Assembly (NCBI GenBank): GCA_046295675.1
Contig: JBKBMW010000014.1
Span: 1-16,843, forward strand
DNA length: 16,843 nt
Source of the DNA: JAOAJF01 sp046295675
GTDB taxonomy: Archaea; Micrarchaeota; Micrarchaeia; Anstonellales; Anstonellaceae
Reading direction: 5' to 3'
Position 1 is the first letter of the stretch; each line of letters starts with the position of its first letter. The notes under the pieces are model-generated. The model was not told the DNA's origin. It did no database searches and saw nothing but the letters and a program-made list of their open reading frames with translations. The translations under genes and the position numbers were made by a program. This document shows, one piece after another, positions 14,100 through 16,843 of the stretch.

Positions 14100-14131
14100 C
14101 AAAAAACAAACCAAAGGGCTTTTGTTTTTTG
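14100..14131. repeat. Perfect 11-bp inverted repeat in the spacer before the rRNA promoter
   Basis: CAAAAAACAAA (14100-14110) and TTTGTTTTTTG (14121-14131) flank a 10-nt loop. It lies about 55 bp upstream of the 23S promoter, in the 13987-14186 spacer, which holds no credible ORF or recognisable RNA gene. It could be a regulator site or a transcription stop, but simple A/T composition lowers its weight. Confidence 0.45.
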
Positions 14132-14186
14132 CTAAATTACCAACTCTTAATGCACTTTTTAAAAGTTAAAAGCAGCAACCAAAACA

Positions 14187-14196
14187 TTTATATATT
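14187..14196 (+). promoter_or_regulatory. Predicted promoter of the 23S rRNA transcript
   Basis: TTTATATATT is the best TATA match in the window, preceded by an A-rich BRE-like ACCAAAACA. The predicted start is near 14215, about 220 nt before the mature 23S 5' end. No 16S gene lies upstream (that position holds RNase P RNA), so 23S appears to have its own promoter. Confidence 0.65.
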
Positions 14197-14214
14197 TATT
14201 TTGCTCTATTTTAT

Positions 14215-14437
14215 GCTACCAAAATTTCAGCACAAATGCTGAAACATCAGCACCGACGAAAACTAAATAAAATAAATAATGTTGGTTGCGATGGAATGCA
14301 ATTTTAAAGCGTTTAGAGTATTTCTTGCATCCTGACATCTGTCAGGAGCATGGGCAAAATGCCAACCAACAAAAATTGTTGGTCAACAGGGTTGAAGACA
14401 ACCACAAATTTTCTACAGATGTAGAGAGTTCATAAGT
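14215..14437 (+). other. Structured 5' leader of pre-23S rRNA
   Basis: There is no ORF. It contains an 8-bp hairpin TTTCAGCA/TGCTGAAA (14225-14244) and a 9-bp helix TGTTGGTTG/CAACCAACA (14280-14288/14363-14371). The latter encloses a bulged GGAATGCAA/TTGCATCC helix (14293-14301/14325-14332) and a CCTGAC/GTCAGG hairpin (14331-14346). Downstream are ACCAACAA/TTGTTGGT (14365-14383) and GGTTG/CAACC (14390-14403) hairpins, some mutually exclusive. In archaea, sequences flanking 23S pair to form a processing stem cut at a bulge-helix-bulge. The 3' partner lies beyond the window, so this cannot be tested here. Confidence 0.6.
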
Positions 14438-15348
14438 GTGGTATGCTGTTAATACCATTTAGTGGATAGCTTGGCTTGGGAAGATAGCGCCCTAGCAAGT
14501 TGGGAAAAGCTTGGGGAAGGAGCATGCATCCTACGATCCCAAGATCGCGCTAGTCCCTGTGATGGGCAAATACGCCGAGAATTAAAACATTCTAGTATCG
14601 GCAGGAAAAGAAATCAAATTGAGATTTGGTAAGTAACGGTGAGTGAAAGCCAAAAAGCACAAACCGAATCCCAATCTGGTAACAGGTGGGAGATGTAGGG
14701 CCAATTGAGCAGTTCTATGAGCACAATCAGCTGGAAAGCTGAGCCATAGAGGGTGAAAGCCCCGTATGCAAACTAGGATTGGTCAAGAGGCCAGAAAAAG
14801 AGTACTGTCCATTGAGTATTGGGCAGGAATATGGGAGAATCAACTTCCAATGCTAAATATAACCCAAGACCGATAGCGAACTAGTACCGCGAGGGAAAGC
14901 TGAAAAGTTCTCCTAAACGGAGGGTGAAAAGAACTTGAAACTAAATGGTATCAGTTTGATATGGCATGAAAGGATAACTGTTTTAAAAGTTGCTAATTGC
15001 AAAATTAGCAGCGATAAAGCAGTTCAGTGTCATATCGTCCTTCTCGAAGCAAGGGCCAGGGAGTTTAAGGGCGTGGCAAGGCTAGCAGCCGAAGCGAAAG
15101 CAAGTTGGTTTAATCCCTCGTCAGAAATGGCGAGCAGTCACTCCCTTCAGACCCGAAGCCAATGTGATCTACGCGTGGGCAGGTCGAAGTCCGCCTGAAG
15201 GTGGATGGAGGACCGCAACCAATGCTAGTATATTCTGCTTGGGTGACCTACGGGTAGGGGTGATAGTCCAATCGAACTTGGCAATAGCGGGTTCCCCTCG
15301 AAGTATATCTTAGTATAGCCCCTTTAGAGGTAGGTTATAAGGTAGGGC

Positions 15349-15364
15349 ACTGATTATCAGGAGC
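15349..15364 (+). repeat. 16-nt exact repeat within 23S rRNA, copy 1
   Basis: ACTGATTATCAGGAGC, with the self-complementary core CTGA-TTA-TCAG. It occurs again at 15991-16006. The first half of this copy (GCACTGATT) is in a conserved context of domain II. Confidence 0.8.
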
Positions 15365-15990
15365 GGGGTCGAAAGGCCTCACTTGATTGTCAAACCTCGA
15401 ATTTATAACCGCCAAAGAAAAAGGGAGTCGGGTTCCGTTGGGTAAGCTAGCGGGCCGTTACGGGAACGACCGTACCTGGGGTTAAGGCCCCAAAATCTAG
15501 GTTAAGTGTCAATCGCAAAGAAGGTTATATCCTAAAACAGCTGGAAGGTAGGCTTAGAAGCAGCCATCCTTTAAACAACGCGTAATAGCGGACCAGTCTA
15601 GGATATAGCTTTCAAAGAGGCTCGGGACTAAACCTAGTGCCGATACCCCAGAGTTTGCATCTTTGATGCAAAGCTGGTAGGGGGGCGAGCTGGTTTGGTA
15701 GAAGTAGGGGCGTAAGCTCCTATGGACAGACCAGTTATGAATATCCTGGTATTAGTAACAGCATATCCAGGTGAAAATCCTGGACGCCGCATAGCACACG
15801 GGTTTCTAGGAGATGTTCGTCAGCCTAGAGTTAGGCGGTCCTAAGCATAAGGGTAATACCTATTATGCAAAAGGGAAACCGGTTAATATTCCGGTCCTGA
15901 CCAAGTAGATGCGGTAACGCAAGTTCTGTTTTTGACGATTTGGGATAGGGTAAGCAGGGAGACCTGTCTAACTAAAACAATACCATGAAG

Positions 15991-16006
15991 ACTGATTATC
16001 AGGAGC
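15991..16006 (+). repeat. 16-nt exact repeat within 23S rRNA, copy 2
   Basis: Same 16 nt as 15349-15364. This copy sits at the tip of a locally paired arm, TACCAT (15981-15986) with ATGGTA (16008-16013), in a variable region of the rRNA. Confidence 0.8.
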
Positions 16007-16843
16007 AATGGTATAATTTTAGGAATGCGTAAGTTGCCTGATTCCTGGATTCCATGAAAAGAAAACAGAAAGCGATCTTGGTCAACCGTACCTAGAACTA
16101 GTACAGGTGCTGCTGGCTGAACAAGCCAAGGCGTGTCAGGGAAACTTGGCATAGGGAACTCGGCAAGTTGGCCGCGTAACTTAGGGAGAAGCGGTGCCTG
16201 CAGATGTCAAAAGCATCAGCAGGTCGCAGTGTCAAGGGGAGAGCGACTGTTTACCAAAAACACAACTCGCAGCCAACCAGAAATGGTAAGTATTGCGGGT
16301 GACGCCTGCTCACTACCGGTACGTGAAAGCCTGTTTCAACAGACATAAGCGCCGGCAAAGAGCGGGGGTAACTCTGACCCTCTTGAGGTAGCGTAATACC
16401 TCGCCGCTTAATTGGTGGCTTGCATGAAGGGCGTAACGACTCTCCCACTGTCCCTGCTTGGGACCTGGTGAACTCGGTAGCCCGGTGAAGATGCCGGGAA
16501 CTTCCAGAGGGAAACGAAGACCCCGTGGAGCTTTACTATAGCCTGATGTTGTAATATTGAATGTGCTACCAAGCGTAAGTGGGAGCCATCGAAGCCGTCC
16601 TTCCGGGGGCGGTGGAGGCGAAAGTGTTACACCACTTAGCATGTTTGATATTGCTTACCTGCAAGGGAACAGCGTCAGGTGGATAGTTTGGCTGGGGCGG
16701 TACACCCTCGATAAACAAACAAGGGTGCCCAATGCTTAGCTTAAGTGCGTCAGAAATGCACTTTTAAGGGTCAAAGACAAATGCTAGGTTGACTGTTCTC
16801 TTAATAGCGTGGAGAGCAGAGGCGAAAGCCGGGCTTAGCGAAC

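Larger units (their letters stand above)
14438..16843 (+). rRNA. 23S ribosomal RNA, 3'-truncated by window edge
   Basis: Large-subunit rRNA in the archaeal pattern. The 5' signature AGTGGATAGCTTGGCTTGGG (14461-14480) aligns with E. coli GGTGGATGCC, placing the 5' end near 14438 (uncertain by about 10 nt). The L11/GTPase-associated centre includes GCTTAGAAGCAGCCATC (about 15553-15569) and GCGTAATAGC. The H69-H71 region runs GGTAACTCTGACCC to GGTAGCGTAATACCTCG (about 16365-16403), and GAAGACCCCGTGGAGCTTTACT is recognisable near 16516-16537. The last bases, CTTAGCGAAC, align with E. coli about 2375-2385. The peptidyl-transferase loop, sarcin-ricin loop and 3' end are therefore outside. The length to the edge matches intronless rRNA, so no intron is inserted. 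The ORFs within it are not genes. Confidence 0.97.

Noticed and set aside
14225..14403. SRP RNA or a box C/D or H/ACA guide RNA in the leader
   Set aside because: The SRP domain IV motif is missing, and no convincing C plus D box pair or ACA-tailed double hairpin with a defined guide was found.
13762..14437. 16S rRNA or a 16S-23S spacer tRNA upstream of 23S
   Set aside because: The conserved elements are those of RNase P RNA, and no 16S signature or spacer tRNA cloverleaf is present.
14935..16739. Several ORFs of 60-109 codons on both strands inside the 23S region
   Set aside because: The whole stretch aligns with conserved 23S rRNA; the translations show no domain and are chance frames in the more GC-rich rRNA.
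14438..16843. Intron or homing-endonuclease gene within 23S
   Set aside because: Landmarks occur in order at intronless spacing and there is no LAGLIDADG-type ORF.
1..16843. CRISPR array, insertion sequence, prophage, toxin-antitoxin or defence system
   Set aside because: No regularly spaced repeats, transposase, integrase, Cas, nuclease or toxin motifs were seen in any credible ORF.

Overview
This is an AT-rich archaeal segment, most likely from a DPANN-type archaeon with a reduced genome (a Woesearchaeota/Pacearchaeota-like lineage is possible, but the exact clade is an inference). The domain assignment rests on an aIF5B-type initiation factor, a Nop5/NOP56-family box C/D RNP protein, an archaeal/eukaryotic-type glycyl-tRNA synthetase, an archaeal-pattern 23S rRNA, an RNase P RNA with archaeal-type core, and a tRNA-Met intron at the canonical 37/38 position with bulge-helix-bulge geometry. 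No 16S gene precedes the 23S gene, so the rRNA genes appear unlinked.

Layout. 1-1645: 3' part of the aIF5B gene, converging with a dCTP deaminase-family gene (1646-2170, minus). 2237-3718: a promoter and a two-gene unit, a short Nop5 lacking the usual N-terminal fibrillarin-docking domain plus a calcineurin-like metallophosphoesterase. 3733-5289: a four-helix potassium-channel protein and a Na+/Ca2+-exchanger-family protein, divergent from one symmetric TATA element. 5319-5391: tRNA-Pro(UGG), minus. 5450-7670: two overlapping minus-strand genes of unknown function, a two-TM protein with a distinctive DDIFSDFDPRPYS motif and a very Lys-rich 558-residue protein. 7764-11963: a 1399-residue predicted surface protein with a signal peptide and C-terminal anchor. 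12004-12134: intron-containing tRNA-Met(CAU), minus. 12203-13693: glycyl-tRNA synthetase. 13762-13986: RNase P RNA. 14187-14437: rRNA promoter and structured leader. 14438-16843: 23S rRNA, cut by the right edge near E. coli position ~2380.

Functional picture. Most recognisable content is information processing: initiation, aminoacylation, tRNA and rRNA genes, RNase P, and snoRNP-like RNA modification. A small membrane/ion-transport pair and an envelope-protein locus lie between. Many genes have a TATA-like element centred about 25 nt before the start codon, which suggests largely leaderless transcripts. I used this spacing to choose several starts (2170, 4330, 6106, 7764, 12203).

There is no sign of CRISPR, insertion sequences, prophage or integrase. 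The least explained parts are the Lys-rich/2TM/giant surface-protein locus, the truncated Nop5, the pre-tRNA-Met intron that is antisense to its own anticodon loop, and the repeated complementary segments in the 23S leader.
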